Shown here: positions 45,122-52,683 of the stretch, one piece after another
Position numbering within the stretch: position 1 is the first letter of the stretch
Layout of the letters: each line of letters starts with the position of its first letter
NCBI RefSeq assembly: GCF_016428755.1
Contig: NZ_JAELTI010000005.1
Location: forward strand, 58,778-122,777
Source of the DNA: Allobosea sp. ASV33
GTDB taxonomy: Bacteria > Pseudomonadota > Alphaproteobacteria > Rhizobiales > Beijerinckiaceae
Reading direction: 5' to 3'
DNA: 64,000 bases
Translations under genes and position numbers: made by a program
The notes under the pieces: generated by a model
What the model was told of the DNA's origin: nothing
Databases searched by the model: none
Seen by the model: only the letters and a program-made list of their open reading frames with translations

Positions 45122-45793
45122 ATGATCATGAACCGCGGACGCCTGATGCTGCCGGGCCCCACCGACGGGGCGGCCGAGCGGCGCGTGCCGAGCGAACGCC
45201 TGCATCTGATCCCGGAGGCGGCGCGGCCAAGCTTCGTGCCCTGGGTCGGCGACCTGCCCGGGCTCAAGCTCGGCGAGAACGACCTCACGCGCATCGCGCC
45301 GGGAAGGCCGCAGGCCGAGGGAGAGGTGCTGGAGATTTCCGGGCGCGTGCTCGACGAGTTCGGCCGGCCGGTGCGCCACACGCTGGTCGAGATCTGGAAC
45401 GCCAACAGATGGGGGCGCTATACCCATGTGAAGGACCCGGTGCGCGAGCGGCTCGACCCGAATTTCCTCGGCTTCGGCCGGACTATGACCGACGAAGCGG
45501 GGCGCTATCGCTTCCGCACGATCCGGCCGGGCTCCTATCTCGCGCGGCCCGATATCGACCGCTGGCGGCCGGCCCATGTCCATGTCTCGATCCGCGGCGG
45601 CTCGGCCCGGCTGATCGCCCAGATGTATTTCGAGGGCGACCCGCATCTCGTCCGCGATCCGATGTTCATCCTGCTCGGCGCGGCGCAGGACCGGCATTTC
45701 GGCAAGCCCGTTGGCCGCGGCCCGAACGACGAGGCGCTCTATCACTGGGATATCGTGATCGGCGGGCGCAACACCGTCTATTTCGAGAGCTGA
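45122..45793 (+). CDS. Intradiol ring-cleavage dioxygenase, protocatechuate 3,4-dioxygenase beta-like
   Basis: A 223-residue catalytic subunit. The non-haem Fe(III) ligands of the family are in place: WNANRWGRYTH (Tyr100), RPGSYLARP (Tyr139), RPAHVHVS (His152, His154, with Arg149), each exactly 8 residues before the Pseudomonas PcaH numbering. RMLPGPTD-like N-terminus and DIVIGGRNTVYFE C-terminus. ATG 45122 follows GGAGG by 6 nt; ATG 45116 overlaps it. An active intradiol cleavage enzyme is expected. No cycloisomerase, decarboxylase or hydrolase of the beta-ketoadipate route lies nearby. Confidence 0.87.
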   Translation: MIMNRGRLMLPGPTDGAAERRVPSERLHLIPEAARPSFVPWVGDLPGLKLGENDLTRIAPGRPQAEGEVLEISGRVLDEFGRPVRHTLVEIWNANRWGRYTHVKDPVRERLDPNFLGFGRTMTDEAGRYRFRTIRPGSYLARPDIDRWRPAHVHVSIRGGSARLIAQMYFEGDPHLVRDPMFILLGAAQDRHFGKPVGRGPNDEALYHWDIVIGGRNTVYFES

Positions 45794-45817
45794 GAAGCGC
45801 TTCGGTCGCCGACGCCG

Positions 45818-46432
45818 CTAAGCCACCGATACCGCGCAGCCAAACTCGGCAGCGGAGGCCGCGAACCAGGACCAGAAGCTGCCCGCCATGCTGCGCGGCA
45901 GCATGATCTCGAAAACGGCTCCGTCCGGTCCATCGGGGAGCCGCCCGAGCTGCACGCCGATATAGGCGATGATCGTCGCGGCGGCGTCGCCCACCGCGAA
46001 GGCCGCGGGATGGAGATCGAGCATCACCCCCTTGGCCAGCATGTCGCGGACGCGCCGGCCCGATAGCCTCAGGGCGGCACGCGCATCGCTCTGGTCGCTG
46101 ACGGCCGCGTGAGGGGCGAGTTCGGCGAGCAGCGGCTGGAAGCCGTCGCGCGAGGCGGCACGCAGCAGCCATTGCTCCGGCCCGACCCAGATCGCGTCAT
46201 GCGTTGCGCCCGACACGATCTTCGGCGCCCGCGGCAGTGCAAGGCCGAGCTTCACCTCGACGAGCCGCGACAGGGCCGCCGTCGCGTGCGGCCCGGCGAT
46301 CAGGGTCGCGAGGCCGAAACCGTCGAGCAGTGTCGCTGTGACGCCCGCCTCTCCACTCGCGCCGAAGGACCCGGCCTGCGCGATGCCGGCCCAGGCGCTG
46401 CGCGGGGCCCATGAGATCGCGGTCTCAGCCAT
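45818..46432 (-). CDS. soxG: Sarcosine oxidase gamma subunit (set 1)
   Basis: A 204-residue GcvT-like protein with WVGPEQWLLRAA, SDQSDARAALRLSGRRVRDMLAKGVMLDLHP and GRLPDGPDGAVFEIMLPRSMAGSFWSWF. Its ATG overlaps the soxA stop by 8 nt. It is the last gene of the soxBDAG set 1 and the usual fourth subunit of heterotetrameric sarcosine oxidase. Confidence 0.92.
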   Translation of the reverse strand: MAETAISWAPRSAWAGIAQAGSFGASGEAGVTATLLDGFGLATLIAGPHATAALSRLVEVKLGLALPRAPKIVSGATHDAIWVGPEQWLLRAASRDGFQPLLAELAPHAAVSDQSDARAALRLSGRRVRDMLAKGVMLDLHPAAFAVGDAAATIIAYIGVQLGRLPDGPDGAVFEIMLPRSMAGSFWSWFAASAAEFGCAVSVA

Positions 46433-49409
46433 GGAGGCGGGCTCCTTCCGGGTCGACGAAGACAGGCGAGCAGATCTCGACGACGATGTCGCCGTTGCGG
46501 ACGGGATCGTAAGCGCGAACGCGCTCGCCGATCCGGGCGGCGCCTCCCTTGATGAGGCCGAGCCCCATCCAGTGCTTCAGATGCGGGGAATAGGCGACCG
46601 AGGTCATGTACCCCTCGTCGTTCTCCATCGCCGCCGCCTGGCCGATGCCGATGAAATGCGCACCTGCGCGCAGGCGCTGCGCGGGATCGACCGGCTTGAA
46701 CCCGACGAAGGACGGCCGGTCCTTCTCGGCGAGCGCCGCACGCTGCGCCATCAGGCGGCCGATATAGTCCTTCTTCGAAGACATCATCTTGCCGAGGCCG
46801 AGATCGCGCGCCGTGGTCTGGCCGTTGAGCTCGTTGCCGGCGACATGGCCCTTCTCGACGCGCATCACGCCGAGCGCTTCGATGCCATAGGGCGTGATGC
46901 CGAATGGCGCGCCCGCCCGCATCAGGGCGCGCATCATCGCGTCGCCGTAGCCGGCGGGAACGGCTAATTCATAAGCCAGTTCGCCCGAGAAGGAGATGCG
47001 GAAGAGACGCGCCGGAATGCCGCCGCCGACCGTGACGGCGCGCGCCGCGAGATAGGGAAAGGCCTCGTTCGAGATGTCGTGTTCGGGATCGAGCACGCCG
47101 CGCAGCGTCTCGCGCGCCTTCGGCCCGGCGATCGAGGCCTGCGCCCATTGCTCGGAAACCGAGACCATGCGGACATCGAATTCGGGCCAGAGAACCTGAT
47201 GGCAGAATTCCAGATGCTGCATCACCTTGCCGGCATTGGCGGTGGTGGTCGTCATCAGGAAATGGCTCTCGCCGAGGCCGGAGGTGGTGCCGTCATCCAT
47301 GACGAAGCCGTCCTCGCGCAGCATCAGCCCGTAGCGCGCCTTGCCGACCGGCAGGGCCTTCCAGCCATTGGTGTAGACGCGTTCCAGGAATTCGGCGGCA
47401 TCTGCGCCCTGGATATCGATCTTGCCGAGCGTCGAGACGTCACAGATGCCGACGCCGCTGCGGACGGCGAGAACTTCGCGATTGACGGTGGTCAGCCAGT
47501 CGCTTTCGCCGGGTTTTGGATAATACTGCGCCCGCAGCCATGGGCCGGACTCGATGAAGACGGCGCCCTGCTCCTTCGACCAACCATGGGTCGGCGCGAG
47601 CCGCGTCAGGCGGAAATCCTTGCCGCGGTGATGGCCGGCGAGCGCGCCGATCGCCACCGGCGTATAGGGGGGGCGGAAGGTCGTGCTGCCCGTCTGCGGG
47701 ATGGTTTTTCCGGTCTGCTCGGCCATGATGGCGAGGCCGGCGAGGTTCGAGGTCTTGCCCTGGTCGGTCGCCATCCCGAGCGTGGTGTAGCGCTTGAGAT
47801 GCTCGACCGGCCGGAAACCCTCGCGCGCCGCCAACTCGACATCCTTGTCGGTGACGTCGTTTTGGTAATCGACGAAGGCCTTGCCCTTCGCGCCTTTCAC
47901 CCGCCAGACCGGCTGCAGCGCGGCCGTCTCGGGATCGGTTGCCGGCACCGGCTCTGCACCGGCGGGCGTCAGGCCGGCTTCGGCCACGGCCTCGCGGCCA
48001 AGGCGCGCACCGTCCTCCAGTGCCTGCGCCAGGGTGAAGCGTCCGGCCGCGCTGCCGGCGACCGAGAGCCCCGCCGGCAAGGTGCCCGGCACGAAGCAGT
48101 GCAGGTCATCGTCCCAGACCGGCTTGCCGTTCTGGTGCGAGGTCAGGTGCAGGGTCGGGTTCCAACCGTTGGATACCGCGAGCAGATCACAGGTGACGCT
48201 GCTCGTCGCTCCCGAGGCATCACGGATGGTGACTCCGGCGAGTTGGCGGCCACCGGACGCGCCTTCGATGACACCGCCCACGAAAAGCCTCGCGCCGAGC
48301 TTGTCGGCCAGCCCTTTGCGCACCGGATCGGCATCGGAGCGAGCATCGACAATGGCCGCGACCTTGCCGCCGGCAGCGGCGATGTCGCGGGCCGTCGCCC
48401 AGCCGTCGTCGCCGGCCGTGAACAGCACGGTCTCGCGGCCCGGCAGAACGCCGTAGCGGTTGACGTAAGTGCGCACGGCGCCGGCCAGCATGACGCCGGG
48501 CGTGTCGTTTCCGGGGAAGACGACCGGCCGTTCCAGGGCGCCCGCGGCGAGGATCGCGCGCTTGGCATAGATGCGCCAGCCGCGCTGTCGCGGCTGGCGC
48601 GGCGCAGGCTCCGGAAGATGGTCGCCGACGCGCTCGACTGCGCCGTAGATGCCGTGGTCGTAGAGCCCGAAGATCGTGGTGCGGGGCATGATCCGCACCT
48701 CCGGCAGGCTTTCGAGCTCGGCCAGCGCCGCAGCCAGCCATTCGGCGGCCGGCTTGCCGTCGATCTCGCGCTTTTCGGCGAGCAGGCGTCCGCCCAGCCG
48801 GAAGTCCTCGTCGCAGAGGATGACGCGGGCGCCGCTGCGGCCCGCTGCGAGTGCGGCAGCCAGCCCGGTGGGGCCACCGCCGATCACCAGCATGTCGCAG
48901 AAGGCGAAGGCCTTGTCGTAATGGTCCGGGTCTTCCAGGCCGGCCGCGCGGCCGAGGCCAGCAGCGCGGCGGATCAGGGGCTCGTAGAGCTTCTCCCAAA
49001 AGGCCGCCGGCCACATGAAGGTCTTGTAGTAGAAGCCAGCCACCAGCGCCGGCGAGAGCAGCCCGTTCAGCGAGAGCAAATCGAAGGCCAGCGAAGGCCA
49101 GCGGTTCTGGCTGGCGGCTTCGAGCCCGTCGAACAGCTCGACGACGGTGGCGCGCGTGTTCGGCTCGCGGCGGGCGCCGCTGCGCAATTCGACCAGCGCG
49201 TTCGGTTCCTCCGGCCCGGCCGAGAGGACCCCGCGCGGGCGATGGTATTTGAAGGAGCGGCCGACGAGGCGCACGCCATTGGCGAGCAGTGCCGAGGCCA
49301 GCGTGTCGCCGGCAAAGCCGCGATAGGACTTGCCGTCGAAGCTGAAATCCAACGCCTGGGCGCGGTCGATCAGGCCGCCGGAGGCGAGGCGGAAAGGCTG
49401 GCCGCTCAT
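46425..49409 (-). CDS. soxA: Sarcosine oxidase alpha subunit (set 1)
   Basis: A 994-residue subunit. N-terminal Fer2_4-like domain (DFSFDGKSYRGFAGDTLASALLANG), a pyridine-nucleotide/FAD fold with LVIGGGPTGLAAALAAGRSGARV near residue 175, a second nucleotide fold, then GCV_T and GCV_T_C domains that accept the methyl carbon onto THF (GICDVSTLGKIDIQGADAAEFLERVYTNGW; RVEKGHVAGNELNGQTTARDLGLGKM). It overlaps soxD and soxG by a few bases each. Length and order match TSOX alpha subunits. Confidence 0.95.
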   Translation of the reverse strand: MSGQPFRLASGGLIDRAQALDFSFDGKSYRGFAGDTLASALLANGVRLVGRSFKYHRPRGVLSAGPEEPNALVELRSGARREPNTRATVVELFDGLEAASQNRWPSLAFDLLSLNGLLSPALVAGFYYKTFMWPAAFWEKLYEPLIRRAAGLGRAAGLEDPDHYDKAFAFCDMLVIGGGPTGLAAALAAGRSGARVILCDEDFRLGGRLLAEKREIDGKPAAEWLAAALAELESLPEVRIMPRTTIFGLYDHGIYGAVERVGDHLPEPAPRQPRQRGWRIYAKRAILAAGALERPVVFPGNDTPGVMLAGAVRTYVNRYGVLPGRETVLFTAGDDGWATARDIAAAGGKVAAIVDARSDADPVRKGLADKLGARLFVGGVIEGASGGRQLAGVTIRDASGATSSVTCDLLAVSNGWNPTLHLTSHQNGKPVWDDDLHCFVPGTLPAGLSVAGSAAGRFTLAQALEDGARLGREAVAEAGLTPAGAEPVPATDPETAALQPVWRVKGAKGKAFVDYQNDVTDKDVELAAREGFRPVEHLKRYTTLGMATDQGKTSNLAGLAIMAEQTGKTIPQTGSTTFRPPYTPVAIGALAGHHRGKDFRLTRLAPTHGWSKEQGAVFIESGPWLRAQYYPKPGESDWLTTVNREVLAVRSGVGICDVSTLGKIDIQGADAAEFLERVYTNGWKALPVGKARYGLMLREDGFVMDDGTTSGLGESHFLMTTTTANAGKVMQHLEFCHQVLWPEFDVRMVSVSEQWAQASIAGPKARETLRGVLDPEHDISNEAFPYLAARAVTVGGGIPARLFRISFSGELAYELAVPAGYGDAMMRALMRAGAPFGITPYGIEALGVMRVEKGHVAGNELNGQTTARDLGLGKMMSSKKDYIGRLMAQRAALAEKDRPSFVGFKPVDPAQRLRAGAHFIGIGQAAAMENDEGYMTSVAYSPHLKHWMGLGLIKGGAARIGERVRAYDPVRNGDIVVEICSPVFVDPEGARLHG

Positions 49410-49681
49410 GCCGCCGCTCCCGCCTTGCGATTCTTCGCGGGTTCGACCGCGCTGATCGCATGGGTGCGTGTGTCGCGGGTCACGACCAGCCAGGCATGGC
49501 AGCCGGCGCCGTGATACCAGAGCTCGCGATGCGGGCCGGCCGGGTTTTCGCGCAGATAGACATAGTCGAACATCGCGGCTTCGGTCGCGGCCATGCCATC
49601 AGGCCGCTGCGGATCGGCGGCGCCGAGATAGGTGAATTCCTGGGCGTCGCGCGCGCCGCAATGGGGACAGGTGATGCGCAT
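49406..49681 (-). CDS. soxD: Sarcosine oxidase delta subunit (set 1)
   Basis: A 91-residue zinc-binding subunit starting MRITCPHCGARDAQEFTYLG, with the downstream WYHGAGCHAWLVV carrying the remaining His/Cys ligands. ATG 49681; an in-frame ATG upstream at 49801 would run through an intergenic repeat and is rejected. Its stop overlaps the soxA start (ATGA). Confidence 0.93.
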   Translation of the reverse strand: MRITCPHCGARDAQEFTYLGAADPQRPDGMAATEAAMFDYVYLRENPAGPHRELWYHGAGCHAWLVVTRDTRTHAISAVEPAKNRKAGAAA

Positions 49682-49723
49682 GGTCAGGCTTCCACGATTG
49701 TCTGAGTGCGGCGCAGCGCTGCC

Positions 49724-49814
49724 GTCATGCTCGCCCCTGTGGCGAGCATCCACGTCTTGAACACCGCTTTCGATAGCGGAAGACGTGGATGGTCGGGACA
49801 AGCCCGACCATGAC
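49724..49814. repeat. Intergenic palindromic repeat, family B copy 1
   Basis: Contains nested inverted segments GTCATGCTCGCC...GCGAGCATCCACGTCTTGAA and AGACGTGGATGGTCGGG ACA AGCCCGACCATGAC. A close relative in reverse orientation lies at 62852-62940. It is between soxB and soxD of set 1, so it may adjust expression within the operon. Confidence 0.75.
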
Positions 49815-49840
49815 AGGGATGGCGAGCACGGCTTGTCATC

Positions 49841-51091
49841 TCAATGCAGGTTCGGCTGGGCGCCGGCGCCCTTTTCGTCGATCAGGTGCCCGGTGGCGAA
49901 GCGATCGAGCCGGTAGGCGCTCGCGACCGGGTGCGGCGCTCCCGTCGCGATCAGATGGGCGAAGCAGAAGCCGGAGGCCGGCGTCGCCTTGAAGCCGCCA
50001 TAGCACCAGCCGGAATTGAGATAGAGCCCGTCGACCGGGGTGACGTCGATGATCGGGGAGCCGTCCATCGACATGTCCATGATGCCGCCCCAGTGGCGCA
50101 GCATCCGCACCCGTCCGAGCCCGGGCCAGAGCCCCATCCCGGCTTCCATCACATCCTCGATCACCGGCAGGTTGCCGCGCTGTGCGTAGGAATTGTAGCC
50201 GTCGATATCGCCGCCGAAGACGAGCCCGCCCTTGTCCGACTGGCTGATGTAGAAATGCCCGGCGCCGAAGGTGACGACGGTGTCGATCAGCGGCTTGAGG
50301 CCCTCGGAGACGAAGGCCTGGAGCACATGGCTTTCGATCGGCAGGCGCAGGCCGGCCATCGCCGCCACCCGCGACGAATTGCCGGCGACGGCCATGGCGA
50401 TCTTCTTCGCCCGGATCGGCCCGCGCGAGGTCTCGACGCCGACGGCGCGGCCATTGACGATGGTGATGCCGGTGACCTCGCAGTTCTGGATCAGGTCGAC
50501 GCCGCGGCTGTCGGCGGCGCGGGCATAGCCCCAGGCGACCGCGTCGTGACGCGCCGTGCCGCCGCGCTTCTGCAACAGCCCGCCCTGGATCGGAAAGCGG
50601 GCGTTGTCGTAATCGAAATAGGGCAGCATCGCCCTAACCTGCTCGCGGCCGAGCAGCTCGGAATCGACGCCGGCGAGCCGCATCGCATTGCCCCGCCGGG
50701 CATAGGCGTCGCGCTGCCCGTCGGAATGGTAGAGATTGATCACGCCGCGCTGGCTGACCATGGCGTTGTAGTTCAGGTCCTCCTCAAGGCCCTCCCAGAG
50801 CTTCATCGACAGTTCGTAGAAGGGCGTGTTGCCGGGCAGGAGGTAGTTCGAGCGGATGATCGTGGTGTTGCGGCCGACATTGCCGGAACCGAGATAGCCC
50901 TTCTCCAGCACTGCGACCTTGGTGATGTCGTGCCGGCTGGCAAGGTAATGCGCCGTCGCGAGGCCGTGCCCGCCGCCGCCGATGATCACGACGTCGTATT
51001 CGGCCTTGGGGGCCGGATCGCGCCAGACGGGCGTCCAGCCCTTATGGCCCTGGAACGCCTGGGCGAGCAGCGAGAAGACGGAATAGCGCAT
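49841..51091 (-). CDS. soxB: Sarcosine oxidase beta subunit (set 1)
   Basis: A 416-residue DAO-family flavoprotein: YDVVIIGGGGHGLATAHYLA, GNVGRNTTIIRSNYL, and GTARHDAVAWGYAR with His182 at the position that binds FMN covalently in TSOX enzymes; RMLRHWGGIMDMSMDGSPIIDVTPVDGLYLNSGWCYGGFKATPASG at the C-terminus. It is the site of sarcosine oxidation. Starts the set 1 operon and is divergent from a GlxA-type regulator. Confidence 0.95.
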   Translation of the reverse strand: MRYSVFSLLAQAFQGHKGWTPVWRDPAPKAEYDVVIIGGGGHGLATAHYLASRHDITKVAVLEKGYLGSGNVGRNTTIIRSNYLLPGNTPFYELSMKLWEGLEEDLNYNAMVSQRGVINLYHSDGQRDAYARRGNAMRLAGVDSELLGREQVRAMLPYFDYDNARFPIQGGLLQKRGGTARHDAVAWGYARAADSRGVDLIQNCEVTGITIVNGRAVGVETSRGPIRAKKIAMAVAGNSSRVAAMAGLRLPIESHVLQAFVSEGLKPLIDTVVTFGAGHFYISQSDKGGLVFGGDIDGYNSYAQRGNLPVIEDVMEAGMGLWPGLGRVRMLRHWGGIMDMSMDGSPIIDVTPVDGLYLNSGWCYGGFKATPASGFCFAHLIATGAPHPVASAYRLDRFATGHLIDEKGAGAQPNLH

Positions 51092-51115
51092 CGGGGAATC
51101 CGGTCGGGCTTGTCA

Positions 51116-51132
51116 GTCGGAGTTTGACCGAC
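51116..51132. promoter_or_regulatory. Possible operator between soxB (set 1) and its divergent regulator
   Basis: GTCGG-N7-CCGAC inverted repeat in the 55-bp divergent gap. Arms are only 5 bp, so the evidence is modest. Confidence 0.3.
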
Positions 51133-51146
51133 ATAGGCTCGGCGAC

Positions 51147-52148
51147 ATGCTCGATAGCGACACGAACGTGCCTGATAGCGACAATAGCGCGCCGACCCAT
51201 GTCGGCTTCCTGCTGATCCCCGATTTCGCGCTGCTGCCCTACGCTTCGTCGATCGAGCCGTTGCGGGCCGCCAATATCCTGTCAGGCCGCGAACTCTATC
51301 GCTGGAGCCATGTCTCGATCGACGGAAACCCGGCAAAGGCCTCGAACGGCGTCGCCATCGCTGCGGATGCTGCGGCCGGCGCGGAGCTTCGGCTCGACTA
51401 CCTCCTCGTCTGCGCCGGCGGCAACCCGGCGCTCTTCCAGCACCCGCCGACCTTCTCCTGGCTGCGGCAGCAGGCCCGGCGCGGTGTCCGGATCGGCGGC
51501 GTCTCGGGCGGGCCTTACGTCCTGGCGCGGGCCAATGTGCTGACCGGCTACCGATTCACGATCCACTGGGAGCACGCGGAGGCCTTTCTTGAGGAGTATC
51601 CCGATCTCGACCTGCGCCGCTCGCTCTACGAGATCGACCGCGACCGGCTGACCTGCAGCGGCGGCACCGCCCCGCTCGACATGATGCATGCCTTGATCGC
51701 CCGCGAGCATGGCAGCGGCCTCGCGCTCGCCGTCAGCGAATGGTTCCTGCAGACCCAGGTCCGGGAGGGCACCGATCCCCAGCGCATGAAGCTGCGTGCG
51801 CGGCTGGGCATCGCGCATGAGCCGCTGCTGCGGGTCATCGGCCGGATGGAACAGACGCTGGAGAACCCGGAACCCCGCGAAGCCCTCGCCCGGCTGGCCG
51901 ACATATCGCTGCGCCAGCTCGAACGCCTGTTCCGCCAGCATCTCGGGCGATCGCTTGGCGAGCATTATCTTGCTCTGCGGCTCGACCGGGGGCGCGACCT
52001 GCTGCGGCAGACCAGCCTGTCGGTGCTGGAGGTCGCGCTGGCCTGCGGCTTCGCCAGCGCCAGCCATTTCTCCCGCCGCTACAGGGCGCGCTTCGGCCAT
52101 CCGCCGCGGTCGGAGCGATTGCCGGCTCGCTCCAGCGCACGCCGATGA
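51147..52148 (+). CDS. GlxA/AraC-family regulator, GbdR/SouR-like
   Basis: A 333-residue regulator: N-terminal DJ-1/PfpI-like domain THVGFLLIPDFALLPYASSIEPLRAANILSGRELYRW, with IGGVSGGPYVL where catalytic relatives have Cys in the elbow (here Ser), then a C-terminal AraC HTH pair (LADISLRQLERLFRQHLGRS; SVLEVALACGFASASHFSRRYRARFG). GbdR and SouR of Pseudomonas, which sense dimethylglycine and sarcosine, have this layout. It is divergent from soxBDAG set 1, its likely target. Confidence 0.9.
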   Translation: MLDSDTNVPDSDNSAPTHVGFLLIPDFALLPYASSIEPLRAANILSGRELYRWSHVSIDGNPAKASNGVAIAADAAAGAELRLDYLLVCAGGNPALFQHPPTFSWLRQQARRGVRIGGVSGGPYVLARANVLTGYRFTIHWEHAEAFLEEYPDLDLRRSLYEIDRDRLTCSGGTAPLDMMHALIAREHGSGLALAVSEWFLQTQVREGTDPQRMKLRARLGIAHEPLLRVIGRMEQTLENPEPREALARLADISLRQLERLFRQHLGRSLGEHYLALRLDRGRDLLRQTSLSVLEVALACGFASASHFSRRYRARFGHPPRSERLPARSSARR

Positions 52149-52167
52149 CACGCCGGCGGCTCCGCGT

Positions 52168-52683
52168 TCAAAGACCGGTGGCGAGCTCGCGCAGGGCGAT
52201 GTCCAGAAGCGCCTGAAGATGCGGCGCGAAGGAACGCCAGACCGTCAGGTGGAAGCGATCCGGCGCCTCGCGGGTCAGCACGACCTGCACCGTATCGAAC
52301 AGCGTGCGGCAGCCTGAACCGACCGGAAGCTGTGCGAGATCGCGCGGGCAGCCGATGGCAAGGAGATCGAGGACGGCGGGGCCGGAAAGCGCCAGCGTGA
52401 TCTCGCGATCGGAGATGTCGACGGCGCTGAGCGGCAGCGTCGTGCCGATCGCGGCGAGAGCTTCGGTCATCGCTTCGCCCTCCCGCTCCGGCGCCTGGAC
52501 GAGCCACTCGTCGGGACCGAGGCACAAGACGGATCGGGCACCGGCAACGGTGCGCGCGCCGATCTTCGTGGGAAAAGCAAGGCCGAGGCCTGCACCGACG
52601 GCAGCAGGATCGATGATGCGCAGCGAAATCCGCGTGGTGGATGCCGGCTCTGTGATCACCGCCGGAGCGGTCGTGAGACTCAT
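52168..52683 (-). CDS. soxG: Sarcosine oxidase gamma subunit (set 2)
   Basis: A 171-residue GcvT-like gamma subunit: CLGPDEWLVQAPE, SAVDISDREITLALSGPAVLDLLAIGCPRDL and FHLTVWRSFAPHLQALL. ATG 52683 overlaps the soxA stop (ATGA). Shorter than the set 1 copy but within family range. It ends the second soxBDAG operon, converging with the GlxA gene of set 1. Confidence 0.92.
   Translation of the reverse strand: MSLTTAPAVITEPASTTRISLRIIDPAAVGAGLGLAFPTKIGARTVAGARSVLCLGPDEWLVQAPEREGEAMTEALAAIGTTLPLSAVDISDREITLALSGPAVLDLLAIGCPRDLAQLPVGSGCRTLFDTVQVVLTREAPDRFHLTVWRSFAPHLQALLDIALRELATGL

Noticed and set aside
47079..49514. An 811-codon open frame on the plus strand
   Set aside because: It is antisense to soxA of set 1 and shows low-complexity composition and no motif.
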